From the NCBI GenBank assembly GCA_003439945.1, contig QVRM01001772.1, positions 62,001-126,000 of the forward strand: a stretch of 64,000 nt of DNA. Direction: 5' to 3'. The stretch is from Dermanyssus gallinae. Taxonomy: Eukaryota > Arthropoda > Arachnida > Mesostigmata > Dermanyssidae. The notes under the pieces were generated by a model. It saw nothing but the letters and a program-made list of their open reading frames with translations. It had not been told where the DNA came from and made no database searches. Each line of letters begins with the position of its first letter. Position 1 is the stretch's first letter. Positions 10,301 through 22,988 of the stretch are shown here, piece after piece. Both the position numbers and the translations under genes were made by a program.

Positions 10301-12034
10301 TTCTTGTGTGCTGCATAACACGTGATGGAACCCGTGGGCTGCAAATGCCGTAGTTAGATGCCTATTCTTATATCCGGCTGCTCGCCAGGCTGTACTCCTC
10401 ATCGCTATCGTCGTGTATATTCCTATGTCTATATCCTTTCATTTTTACCTGTATAATGAACGGCATCAGTTGGTCGGCCTTTTCAATGTCGCCCGTAATG
10501 CGCGGATCGCATTGCCCGTAGACGGCGTACAGAACGAGTCCGGATAACACGGACAACAGCAGCGTCGACGTCACTCCAGGAATGTTCCACAGCAGCGCCC
10601 TGCACATCATTAGCATAGTACACACATGTAAATGTATACCTTCTTCATGTAAATGTATACCTTCTTCATGTAAATGTATACCTTCTTCAAGTTGCTCTGT
10701 GAGTAAGTTAGAGGTGTGATAGATGTGGAGTTTCTGTGTGTGATAGATGTGGGGGAGGCATCTTGGCTGACGCGCTGCGTGCTTCCTCAGACGCATTCGA
10801 ATAGAAGTTTCCACTTTGGTGAATTTTTAAACAATGTTAGGAATGTACGCTTCCTCACAAAGTCTTCTCTGAGAACGGTAATATCTGTCCGCAGATTGGT
10901 CCCTTTCACTGGCCATTTTTGTATGCCTTTTACGATACAACAACGCGGAATTGAGAAGAAACACAAAATTAGTGTTTAATATATTCGAAATGAGAACATG
11001 TTTGCTTCGAAGCAATCGTTTCTCCAGTGCTATAAGTAATGAAATGTGTTCTGTTCTTTAATAAGCACCTCTTTCGACACTGAATCCACTGAGTGGACCA
11101 TGCTGGCAATAACTCAGTAAGATATACTCGAACTTTTAATTTTTGTTTGCTGCCTCAAAGCTTTCTAGCTCTTCAAAAAAGATAAAAAAAAATTTAATAT
11201 TGCTCGGCCATGTGTGCAACGTTCAAAGGAAGGCTAAGAATTTAAAAAATGTTTCTAATTATAAATTTGTCTACTTTCACTGATTAAGCAACGCTCATGC
11301 ATGTGCGTGCGTTTATACGTATATAGATAGCTGTGCACGTACTTTCGGGCCTTTTCGAGCGAAGCAATAGCAGAATATCTCTGCACCTGCGTCTGGCTGG
11401 CGCAGTAGGCTCCCATCCAGCCAACGGTCCATGACAGGGCAACATTCCATGAGGTGTAAGTCTGGTACAGGTTCGGGCTCCAACTGAAAACCAACAAAGT
11501 TTGTTGTTAAGACGTTCGTACTCGTTTGCAGCAGACGTCCGAACGTAACGGTATCGCCATAATTGTAGTTCTGCTCTAATAGTAACTGTACTGCTAATCC
11601 TATATATTTGATTACCGATTTGCTGACACGGACCTAGACATGTTTGCATGCAGCTTTGTGAAACTCGCTTGTGTAACTTAAACTTTGCTTGTGCTTTTTA
11701 TGTCCCCTCCTCAATGCTGGGGGTAAAGTGCTCCTAGAACTACTACAACAACTTGCACTACTACTACGATCACGAATACAACATTATACGCTGACGTATG
11801 CCTTTTCCCCTACTATTAAGCTGCAACTGGGTGTACGAATCCGGCAAGCGGATACGTTAGATCGACTACAGAAATACTCCTGTGAAGTAGGATCTTATTA
11901 AACTGCTACTGGATCCGAGGTCGGATTCGAGGCTGGTGTCGGATGGTATCGACCGGAGATCCCTTGGCATCTGCACTATGCTATCTGCGCTTTGAGGTGT
12001 CGGGCACAAGAAGCACAGAGAGAGAGAAAGAGAA

Positions 12035-12069
<35 letters not shown>

Positions 12070-15000
12070 AAGCGAAAGAAGAGAGAGAGATGGAGAGCAA
12101 GAGAAACACTGATTTGTAAACTAAGGCTACTGGCACTTGAGCTACTCACTTAGTAAAGATGAGTCTGCCTCCCTGTCGGTTGAGTTCAATCACCTTGCTT
12201 AGGCCGCCGACATGGTAGATGCCTGATACGCACACCATCAGGTAGCCGACATAGATGAGAATCATCTGCACCACATCGGTCCAGACGACAGCCTTCATGC
12301 CGCCCTACGCGCGTGCAACGTCGTTGACGACGGAACACGTGCACGGACATAGACAAAGACACAAATGCCCGCACGTATAAATACATGCATCATTATCACA
12401 TCACCTATACCTTGCTCGTTCATGGTAATAAGCTCTATTATTATGATTATCGTCTGTCATTAATATTGCTACGAACGTTCACCACGAATGATCGCACAGT
12501 GAATTATGATAAATTGCCGCGATCATACTATCAATCACCGCGTGATAATGGTATAATTGCATGCAGCTTTGTAAAAGCCAGTGGGAAACTCGCTTGTGTG
12601 GGTGAACTTTGCTTGTGCCCCTCAAGCTTAACTACTCAACCTTTCGTGTACATTGAGTACCCACGATATTTACAAATCTGTGAGTTCGGATCAGCACAAT
12701 CAAACACATCATCAATATATGTATAGTTGATACAGGGCTCGTGGAATGTGTACTTCGACCAAAGGACGTGATGACTACCACCTTGCATGTTTCGCTTGGG
12801 TTAGCTCTCGCACTAAATAATTAAATGTCGATTTTGGCAATCGAGCTTCCAGGTGTGCAAAATATGCTCGCGAAAGACGATCGTAGCCGGGATACCGAGC
12901 CACAGTCTGAGATTCTCGCTGAATAGTGGGATGTTCGGGAGAAGATACACGGAGCGATGCGCGCAGAACAGTGTACTCCCATGCCCTGTTTCAGAATGAT
13001 GCTTTGGCGCAGCTGAGTTGTATAAAATTCTTTATAGTGAGGCCCCCTCAGTAACTCCAGAACTCTTCTGGAATCGCACCTTTATACTTTAAGAAAAAGC
13101 TTAGTATCTTCGTTATTAGAATGGAGAGCAGCTTATAGCAGATGCTTTTCTTCGCGCTACCGCGCTAATCCATGGGCCCCGTCGGGTTGCCCCTGCTCCT
13201 GGAGATAATTAGGAGGGTTGCGTCCCTCCATTGCGCCGGGATGGATACAAATTGAACATATTCTACTATAGGTCTACCCAGCAGGGGGCTAGACCCAGCG
13301 CGCTTTTAAAGCCCTCGTTTCGTTATAATTTTTTTTATTATTTCGTTAACTCCATCTGGGTTAGCTGTTTTGTTAGATTTTTAAGCTCTTGAGCTCATAA
13401 CAGAGCAAAGCCGGCACAGTGTGGCAGCCGACGTGCCGCAAAACATCGTTTTTGGCCCAGTTCTATGGAACCTGGCCTACGACGGTGTCCTGCGGCTGGG
13501 GTTTCCGGCAGGCGTGGAAACCATCGCGTACGCCGACGACCTTGCCCCTCTCGTCAAGGCTCGCCGGGAGACAAAGCCGGAATTGCCAACGCGGCGCTAG
13601 CTGACATACAGGCATTACCTATTGGATGATATCTTGGATACCGGTCTTACAGATGGCCCGCATGTTAAGCACATCGTCGCCAAAGTCAGCAAGGTCGCCA
13701 AGAGCCTGACCGAAACTCCCCTTCGGCGCTGGGGGGAGGCGTACGCGTCGTCGGCTTAGGCTGGTTTAGCCCTAACGCCGCTCGCAACAGACGAGCAAAC
13801 CGCACGGTAAAAACAAAGGCAACCCTCGTTGTGGCTCGCCAGCTTCCCTGGGATCCCCTGGACCCAGGAATACAGCGAGCGTAAGACGGATGGCGCAATG
13901 GACTTAACGCGAGCCCGAGCGGCAACGTTTGACGCGTGGTCTTACAGATGGGCCACGCCCGGCTTAGGATTGGCCCGGGCTAACTGGACCCGATCGCTTT
14001 TACCCGATCTTACGATCGGGTGGTCGAGATGAAGATGCTCCGCACGGGGCCATGGCAACCCAGCCCTGCGTAGAACGGCTTGGCGTATTCCCTCGGGGTG
14101 GTGAGCTGAAGCCAAAACGATTTATATGAGAGCCGGTGGAACACGAGGCTCCTCTTCCACGGGCTCAGAATAGTGCCACACATGTCCGAACTCTGGGGGG
14201 GGGGGGGAGGATTGAGGTTTCTGGTGGGTGAAAGTTCTACACTAGGGTGCTGTTGGTTGCCAATACCATGGTGCATTAACGTTTTCAAACCTCATATATA
14301 AAAAAAGGCTTTCGAGTTCTTACAACACCTCATAAACGGAAATTTTGCACTGTAGCTGTTCGCGCTTTCTTGTAGGCACCTCGCCCCAGGATACGGCAAT
14401 CAATAGGACCACTTGGAGACTTATTTGACGCAAACATTCTTGTAACGTGGTCGGTTAGAACTGCAGAGTTTTTGAGGCAAGTAGCTGCTTCTACCTCTGT
14501 AGTTTTGTTTCTTTGAGAAAATCTGCTTCCAGCTGGTCCAAGATTGGGCCATGTACTCGTATATTAATAATAAGAAATAATTTGATTGCATATATTTTAT
14601 TAAGGCCTTTGATAGGGTCAACCACAATATGCTTCAAGCCAAATTAGAAAACTTTCACGTAGATCGCCGCTAGGTTAATTTTGAATAGAAATTATCTGAC
14701 TACTAGATCTTTTTGTGTAAGAGCTAAATGACAGTTATAGTGGATGCGATCCTTGTTCTTCTGGCGTACCTGAAGACTTCTATCTTGCATTAATTTATTT
14801 TATGTTTTTGACTGACAAAATAAAGCTTGGCACAAGCGTGACTCTAAGCTGGATTTATTAGAATATATAATTATTTTTTAAGGATATTTACGTGCTGCGT
14901 GCTCAGCAGCACAAATAATATGCGTGCCGGATAGTAGAAAAAGCAGATCCTGGGAGCACGGGAAAGGGTGAAACTGGTAACTGGCTAAGGTAGAATGGCT

Positions 15001-18000
15001 GGAATTTCAAAAATATTGAATTTAACGTAAGGTTCAGTGGGTTAGCATTATCTTGTATTTTTCAAGGTATTTATATTAGGTTAAAGGTGTTTGATTCGTG
15101 TCCTGTTAGCTTAAAGATAAGTCAAAACCACCTCAGTCATGTTCATCGAAAGTCGTGCAAGGCATTTTAACAGGCCAGTTAGAGCAAGAGCCCTTGCCGA
15201 AGACAATTATTAAACTTAGAACTATATATTTTAGTCTTTGCAAAACCTAGATGCGACAGGTCTTCTATACAAGTTCGATAAGATTGTGTGGCATTCGGAA
15301 AGTTCAGTGAAATCGAAATTAAATTCGAACGAAAATTCTCACAATAATCACTGTGCGCAAATCCTCCAAGCAGATTTCCAGCAACTTCTAGATGGTGTAA
15401 ATGGATACAACATTACCCCACTAATCACGAGAAGCTACAGTTCAATAGTGTGTATTTCCATTCTCGTTAGGTTAACTAACCATATGTAGACTAGAATGTT
15501 AGTAGTACATGTATGTAAGAGATACACTATAGTTGCACGATATATACACAAAATTAACATGTTTACTTACACAAGATTGTAATATGAATTAACGGAGTAA
15601 GTGAAATATGCACAATATAAACGACTGATGAAAGAGATACATCTTAGCTGGGTCAAACCCCTTACACTTGTACCGAAAGAGGAGAATTGCTAGAACTATC
15701 GTGTACAAAAGATTTTAGGCCAACTTGCTAGACTACGAAATAGCAAATTGAGGAGTAAATATCTAGCGCTTATTTGTCAGAGACATACGGGTGTCGCGCT
15801 TCACGAGGACAACGTGGCCATATATAAACCGATAGGCCATTCTGAAAGGTGAAGTAAAACATATTTTCCCTACCCTTACGCTTATATTTACCTGGATTAG
15901 TACCATAAAAGTATACACCTTTTTGTATCCTTACAGAAGTATTATTATTAGTTACCCAATTATTGACAACAAGCGACATAAAAATTAAGAAATTATAATT
16001 ACGTGTTGTCAAGCGGAAGCGAGAATACTGCATTGTAAGCGTTGCCACCAATCAGGCAATTACAGACCGTGACAGGCCCGAGAAGGAAGGAAATAAGTCT
16101 AGATAAGATAAACCTAAAAATATTGAATTGTACATTCACACACGCATTCTTCTAACACTAGACGCAGGGAACTTCCTGGAAGTAGTAGTTGAATAATCAG
16201 TATCAAGTAATCTCTAAACCATTTAATTGTATGCACCACCTTAATTAGACAGACACCTAGCGTTAGAAAGCATGTTCAATAATTTAAAAGCGTGTCTATG
16301 AATTTATTTAATTTCTCATTCTGTCAGTTAACTACAGTAGTACACACAAGCACACTTCTCATCACACTACACACAAACGCACACTACATATGTATTTGTA
16401 GAAAAAAAACGTTACTTATGCACGCATACATACTGTGTATGTATGCACACAATAAAATTTGTTTCAAGTCTTTCTCTGGGTATTGGCGAGCCGAGCCAAG
16501 ACCGAAAAGTGGGAAGTATTCGGAATTCACAGCTGTTCTCACTCAGGACAGCCATCGGACTTTTAGACATAAAGGTCATCCCGACAGCGCCATACGGAGC
16601 AGAACTCGTCCGACGAAGCCTGACAGCGTCTAATATCGTACCATAAAACGTAAGTGTCGTATTGTCTACACAATGTCTGTCAACTTACAATTGCCGTATA
16701 GAAGGTGCAGACAAGGCCGTTGAGAAGAATCGATATCCAAACGGGAATTCCTGTCACCGAGCCAAGGGCTAACGATGGCCCATACAAAACGACGCCCATG
16801 TAGAGCAACTGAAATCACACACCACCACACTCTAGACGTAATATAGAAAATATTGTAATGATTTATTAATCATTTACAATACGTTTGCACACTCGGCAGT
16901 GCTCGCCTCATATGTATATATATATATATATATATATTTAATTATTATAACGACACCTAGTGAATAACGTGCTAGCATTAAAACCTCAAAGTCGTAGGAA
17001 CATTGGTTGCTTCCGATTGACATTCATTATGCGAGAACCAAACCCACGACTTAGAGCTGGCTTAACAGTACGTTCGACTGTTTTGCTCACTTGTCTTAGT
17101 TGCGAGAACCCAGGCAATAATATCACAGAACAGACGCCGTATACGAAACATTGACCACTCCATTATTTATATCTCATACAAAACTTTAACGCTCAACATA
17201 GTCAACCATGTACGGTACATATATCACTGTCAATTTCAGTAGCGTATTAATAATTGTAGTACACTGTTCCTCGTACGGCAATATAAGACACCGTTTCGCG
17301 ATCCAGTGACGATAAGCTGACCCTAGGTAGGTGATTGCCTAAATATCTCAACCCTTCGTGATCTTGCCATAGATCGGACTGTGTTGCTTTTAAAAAAGCG
17401 TTTACTTCTCTACGACGTTTTATAGTCGTTTGGTTTCAAATCATTACAGCCCATTGGCCAATGCCGGACATCTAAAGAACCGCTTCAAACATAACTGCTA
17501 TTACCCTTTTTTTAGAAACATGTTTTACCAGTATCGGAACCGACTCGGACGGATGCATTTGAACGACACAAAAACCTTTGAACGATCTTGACGGCCAGCA
17601 AATCATACCAATTGGTCTATAAAATAACAATAGCCCATTATTCTAGCAATACGGTGCTCTGTTACCAGACTGTAACCAGACTGTCCAAGATCAGATATGT
17701 AAATATGTAAATAAATTAATATATATTCATAGATATATTTATGCATTTCGTTTGAAAAACTAAGCCAATACACGTAAATGTGATATAACAACTTTTTCTT
17801 ACTGCAAATAACTAATAGTTTATAATAGCTTCACATCACACTCTAAACATTCATGCTTTTTTAGTCTCAGCGTGGTATTGAATGATATAGGCTGTTCCAC
17901 CTTAAACCTACCGTTTGAAGAACGAACACGCCTGCAGCAAGATTTCTGACTGCTGTTGAATTAAATCGTTTTTCCAGATACTGAAATTAAGTAGGTTTTT

Positions 18001-19531
18001 TATTAGACATTTGCCAACCGCATTGGATAGAAGTGACAAACTACCCTGTTTTTAGTTGTGTTGAATCTTGAAAAACATAAATCAGTTACATGTCAGGTAC
18101 TAATGTAATCTATGACATATTAGACATTAGTAACTGAGTGCCAGAGTCCGTGCAGCTATTTGTCGAGTTTTAAATTTCGAAAATAAGTGTCCTTGGTTAC
18201 TGCACAATCGTTTTTTTTCTTTGTAGTGTGTTCGGCATCAAAGTCAATCAACGCCTGATACAATTACAAGGGATGCACGCTAACGATGGCATTTATTCTA
18301 AAGTATATGCCGTAACATACTAGTAAAACTATATAAATTACACTCCAAAGGGCTGGAGTTTAAATTATGAACATATGCTAATCGTTTACCGGCGCATTAG
18401 TCAAATTGAAGAGCTGAACAATAATCTAAAGTTTGGTCTCTTACTTTGTCCGTTGTAACTAAACTGTATGCCTAGTTGCTCTAAAATAGCTATAAAATGT
18501 TAGAGCTTGTTGACCCTAGAGGAGGCCAAACGCGGCTCGGCTTGAATATCAATTGGTCCACAAAATCCCAATGTCCCATTAATCTAGCCATGCGCTGCAC
18601 TGTTACCAGACTATATTATACGTCTATGAAACGTTTTATAAACAAATTTAAATACGAAATCACCAACTTGGGGTAAAACGGATCATACAGTTCATATACT
18701 TTTGGCCATTTACGGGAGTCAGGGGTCATTGGTACGGCAGTTACAAACATACGGCGAAGTTTCTCTGCGATAAAAGATGTCGCTTTTTTGCTTACTCAGG
18801 GCATCCTATCCTATTTTTGAGTATTTGTTTACGGGTAGAGGTCGTTCTAGACTTTTCACTACCAGAGATTCCCAGCACTCTCTCCTTATGTAGCTATTTC
18901 CTAAGTCCAGGAGACTCTGTTCTCCTAGACTACCCACACGCAATATGGCACAATACGTATATTTCTCATTATCTTAAAACTAGCCAGATCAGCAGTAGCG
19001 GAATGCTTTGAGTTCAACACAATTTCTTAGAACAGGTTTCTCAATAATAATTCTCTTGTATAAGCCCGAGACGGCTATAAGTTTGTTGACAATCCAATTT
19101 TCACTTGTTTGACGGCGACTCACTGCATATATATAGCTATTAGGTCAGGGCAACAAAAAGATAATTTGTATATGTATATATATATATATATTTATGATGG
19201 CGACATACTCACTTCGTTGATGGAGGTGATATCCATGTTGTAGTACATCGGCAGAAAGACTGTAGCGGCGATTGCAATGGCGATGCACGCCGACACGGCA
19301 CCCATCCAGAGTATAGCTCCTCGATTGAATACCTGCCGTTCGTTCAAGACAGGGAACGCACGTATGCGTTACTACCAATACCCTATACAAGCAGTCTTCT
19401 TCATGCAATCTAGTCTACGAGCGGCATAGATTCGTAGGCTAGATTGCGCGGAAAAGATTGCATTCGCGAAAAAGCGTGGGTTTCAATTCTGATCCTGAGG
19501 CGCTTTGCGACCCAGCTTTCAGTGGTATATA

Positions 19532-19563
<32 letters not shown>

Positions 19564-19597
19564 GTTGTTATACGTGCCAACGAACAAGATATATATG

Positions 19598-19661
<64 letters not shown>

Positions 19662-19884
19662 TGTTATACGTGCCAACGAACAAGACATTTGTAAGAGAAA
19701 CAAAAGTAATACTAATGCAAAACTAGGAAAAATGCAATCAATAAACGTATGTAAGCTTGTTAATAATTATGTACTAATAATAGCGTCGTATGACATACTC
19801 GATGCGTGCGCTTCTTTGGAGGTTTTGACTCATCTTTCCAATATTTCTGTTCGATGCAAAATTGTATTTGCTCTACCATAAAAA

Positions 19885-19935
<51 letters not shown>

Positions 19936-22932
19936 GGTTAATATGTCAATTTTCGAGAGATTACCTCGGACGGAAGCCCAAGAATGGCAATTGACGACAG
20001 GAACGACGCCATCATGGAAAACGACACGGGTACCCATCCTGAAATTGACAAGCAACAACTGCATTAAAAATATATTTGGTCAACACGCTGTTCGGTTAAA
20101 TTACTGTGGCGCTAACTTTATTTAGTTTTCCAAGTTCAGTAAGCCAAGAGAGAGACGTTAAATCTTGGCTGGGGGTCACCCTGAAGACTATTTAGATACA
20201 GACGGTGATGGTGGCGTGGCTAGGGGCTAGTGCGCAAGTCATGGTTGTCATCAACGAAATGCCGTCGGTTCGATCCCTGCTGATCGATTTTTTTTGGGCA
20301 ATGCTCATTGAATGTATGATGAATCATACTGCTGAAAGTCAGGGGCCATGCTGCCCCGAGGGGACGGAAGATAGTATAGGTACGGACCGTGCATCTGCTG
20401 TCAACGACTCTCTTCTGTTAACACCTTATGGAAGTTCGACATTGGGGACGGAGGAAAACGACTTACGGTGATCATATCAGGAATCGGATCATAGTCGGTT
20501 TGTACCACAATGATACCTGTTATGGGGGCATGCTTGTAATTATTCTATGTATTTTAAGTGTAATAGTAAATTTTTGACTTATTGGATGTGAAAGTTCGAA
20601 TATGATTTTTACTAACTGTTCTCAATGTGGCTATTTGCCTTCCGGTAGCCAATATGATTATTCTTCAGCCAAAGCAGGATTTAATCCATCGGACAACTCG
20701 TTCTCTCGCAATGGCACATTTTGCGACCCGATGTCCGACAAGCCACATCAGTATACTGACATTAATAATTGTACCACTAAATAGAAGGTATCTGCCGCCC
20801 CCGCATTTCGTTGCAAAATTATTTTTGAGCAAGTTATACCATCCTCTGTACAAACAACCCTCCTCACCAAGTACTGTAACACATACTGTCACACCCTGTA
20901 TGCATATATATATATATATACAATATTGTTTTTAACGTTATTTCACAAACGTATGATATGTCTATTGACCTAGTCTGATATCAAATTACTGTTGCACATT
21001 AACTAAACATGCGTATAATGTATCGGTTTAGGTCCTCTGAGATTTTCAATTAATTGCGTACTTAGTTGAGCTAAAGTGGTCCTCTATGTATGCATCACAC
21101 CCATGTATAGATAGTATGCGCAGTTTGCAGGGTGATGCGCCTCTAGGCGGTGTCAGCAGGTACAAATGTTGCATATATGTTGTATATGACCTTCGCCGCT
21201 TGGCCCAAACCTCGCAGATGACTCCCGGACAGAGGCCTTTTTGATACAGCGTCCTCCTATCGATCTGCGCTAGGAGGCGGCAACACGGCAGCAGTTCTAA
21301 AAACACTACGTGAAGCCAACGACCCAGGTCCGCATGCATGACGAGTCCTGGCGGTAAACACATGGGAGCAGGTTGGGCATAGACGCGCGTGCACGGGGGA
21401 GAATTATTAGTCCTCATTGATTAAGATGCATTTGTAAGGGCGCTAAATCTGATTTTGTATTCCACACAACACTTGTTCGTCATTTACTTGGTGTGCTAGG
21501 GTATCAGCTGCTGACATAACAACAAAGGATACTTTGAGCGTCTCCAAACGTTAGATTCTCACTTAAAAGCCACGTTAGTGGTACTACGTTGTACATCTTC
21601 TCACTTTAGAATCAAAGCAGTCTGTTTTATTAAATAAATATACAAGCAGATGCCTCCTAAACATGGGCACAGTCTTACCCAGATGATACAGCAACAATGG
21701 AATTGCGGACAATCTACTACACAGTACACTCAGGCATTACGTATATTGCCAAACGCTGTTGAGCGATGAAGAAATAGGTTTCCTGTTTTCAAATTGTGAT
21801 TTTAAAATATACCTTAAATTTGTATTGTCATTCTATTTTCTAATAAAAATATGTGGATTCCTTCTGATAAATGTTCATCATGATTAACGCAGATGGATGC
21901 AGTTCCGATCGATGACACTGATAACTTGTTGTGTATATATATCTTTTTTTACAGAAATTACCTGGAATTTTTAGATGTGTTTTTGGCAGTGTTCGCCAAA
22001 CACAAAATGCTATGCGATATTTACAAAACAGATACTCATGTAAGCGCAAAAGACTTTAGGATCTTCGAGAGCCTTGTAAAATTATTCCATTTGTTGTTTT
22101 GCTATATTAATTTTGTTGAAATAGACAGCGGAGAATTCCACCTTCGGGCAGCAATTTTGTATGAGTTCAAAAACGGCGTTACTACTGCAGCAACTGTCCG
22201 AAATAATTGTAGCGACATTTCAAAAATAGCATTTATTCGTGCTACAATGGATTCTCCAAGTTCCGTTCCGGCGACCTAAGCCTTCTTGATGAACTCCGTT
22301 CTGGAAGGCCTTTTACGCTTGAGGAAGGGATGGAATTTAAATTATGGAACATAATCCCAGAGCGGCTGATTGCGTGAGATAGCCATTGACTTGGAGGTGT
22401 GTAAAACTACAGCCACTCGCCAGATACAATCAGTATCCGTTGACAAATCAGTGACCTGTGGCAAAAATGTGTCTCCTTCGGGAATATTCGGATACGCCCC
22501 AAGCCAGAAGACGTCGAAGAGACTAACCCATTGGCGCCTGATTCTGTGTCTGTTAGAATAGTCATGGCATCGTCCACCAAGAGTTTCTTCCTAGTGGCCA
22601 AACAACGGACACGGGTGCCGTTCACCAAAGGAAAAGACACATGCTTGTCAATCAAAAAGGGTGTTATTTCCCAGCAAGGCCGCATGCGAGTTTGCCCAGC
22701 CTCCGCAAGATAGCGAGTTTCAATTAGGAAATGTTGCTGCATTCACCGTACACACCGGACATCGCACTGTCAGACAACCACCTATTGTCCCAGCTGTCTG
22801 CTTGAGCTATCTACAAGGCAAGAATCTACTTTACCAGAAGCAATGAAACCACACATAGATACATTACTTGAGATTCAGAGAACAGAATTCTTTGCCATGG
22901 GAATCGATAGTCGGATCCAGAGATAGGGGCCG

Positions 22933-22988
<56 letters not shown>

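Noticed and set aside
10624..10689. CRISPR-like array
   Set aside because: The 21-base units lie head to tail without spacers, in a eukaryotic intron.
10368..10814. 148-codon minus frame including the GIHLHEE repeats as one protein
   Set aside because: Only the part from 10599 to 10449 is symporter exon 8; the rest reads through the intron and the 21-base minisatellite.
19410..19703. Tyr-Ile repeat proteins around (AT)n arrays, here and at the other arrays
   Set aside because: They are translations of TATATA arrays that are open in several frames on both strands.
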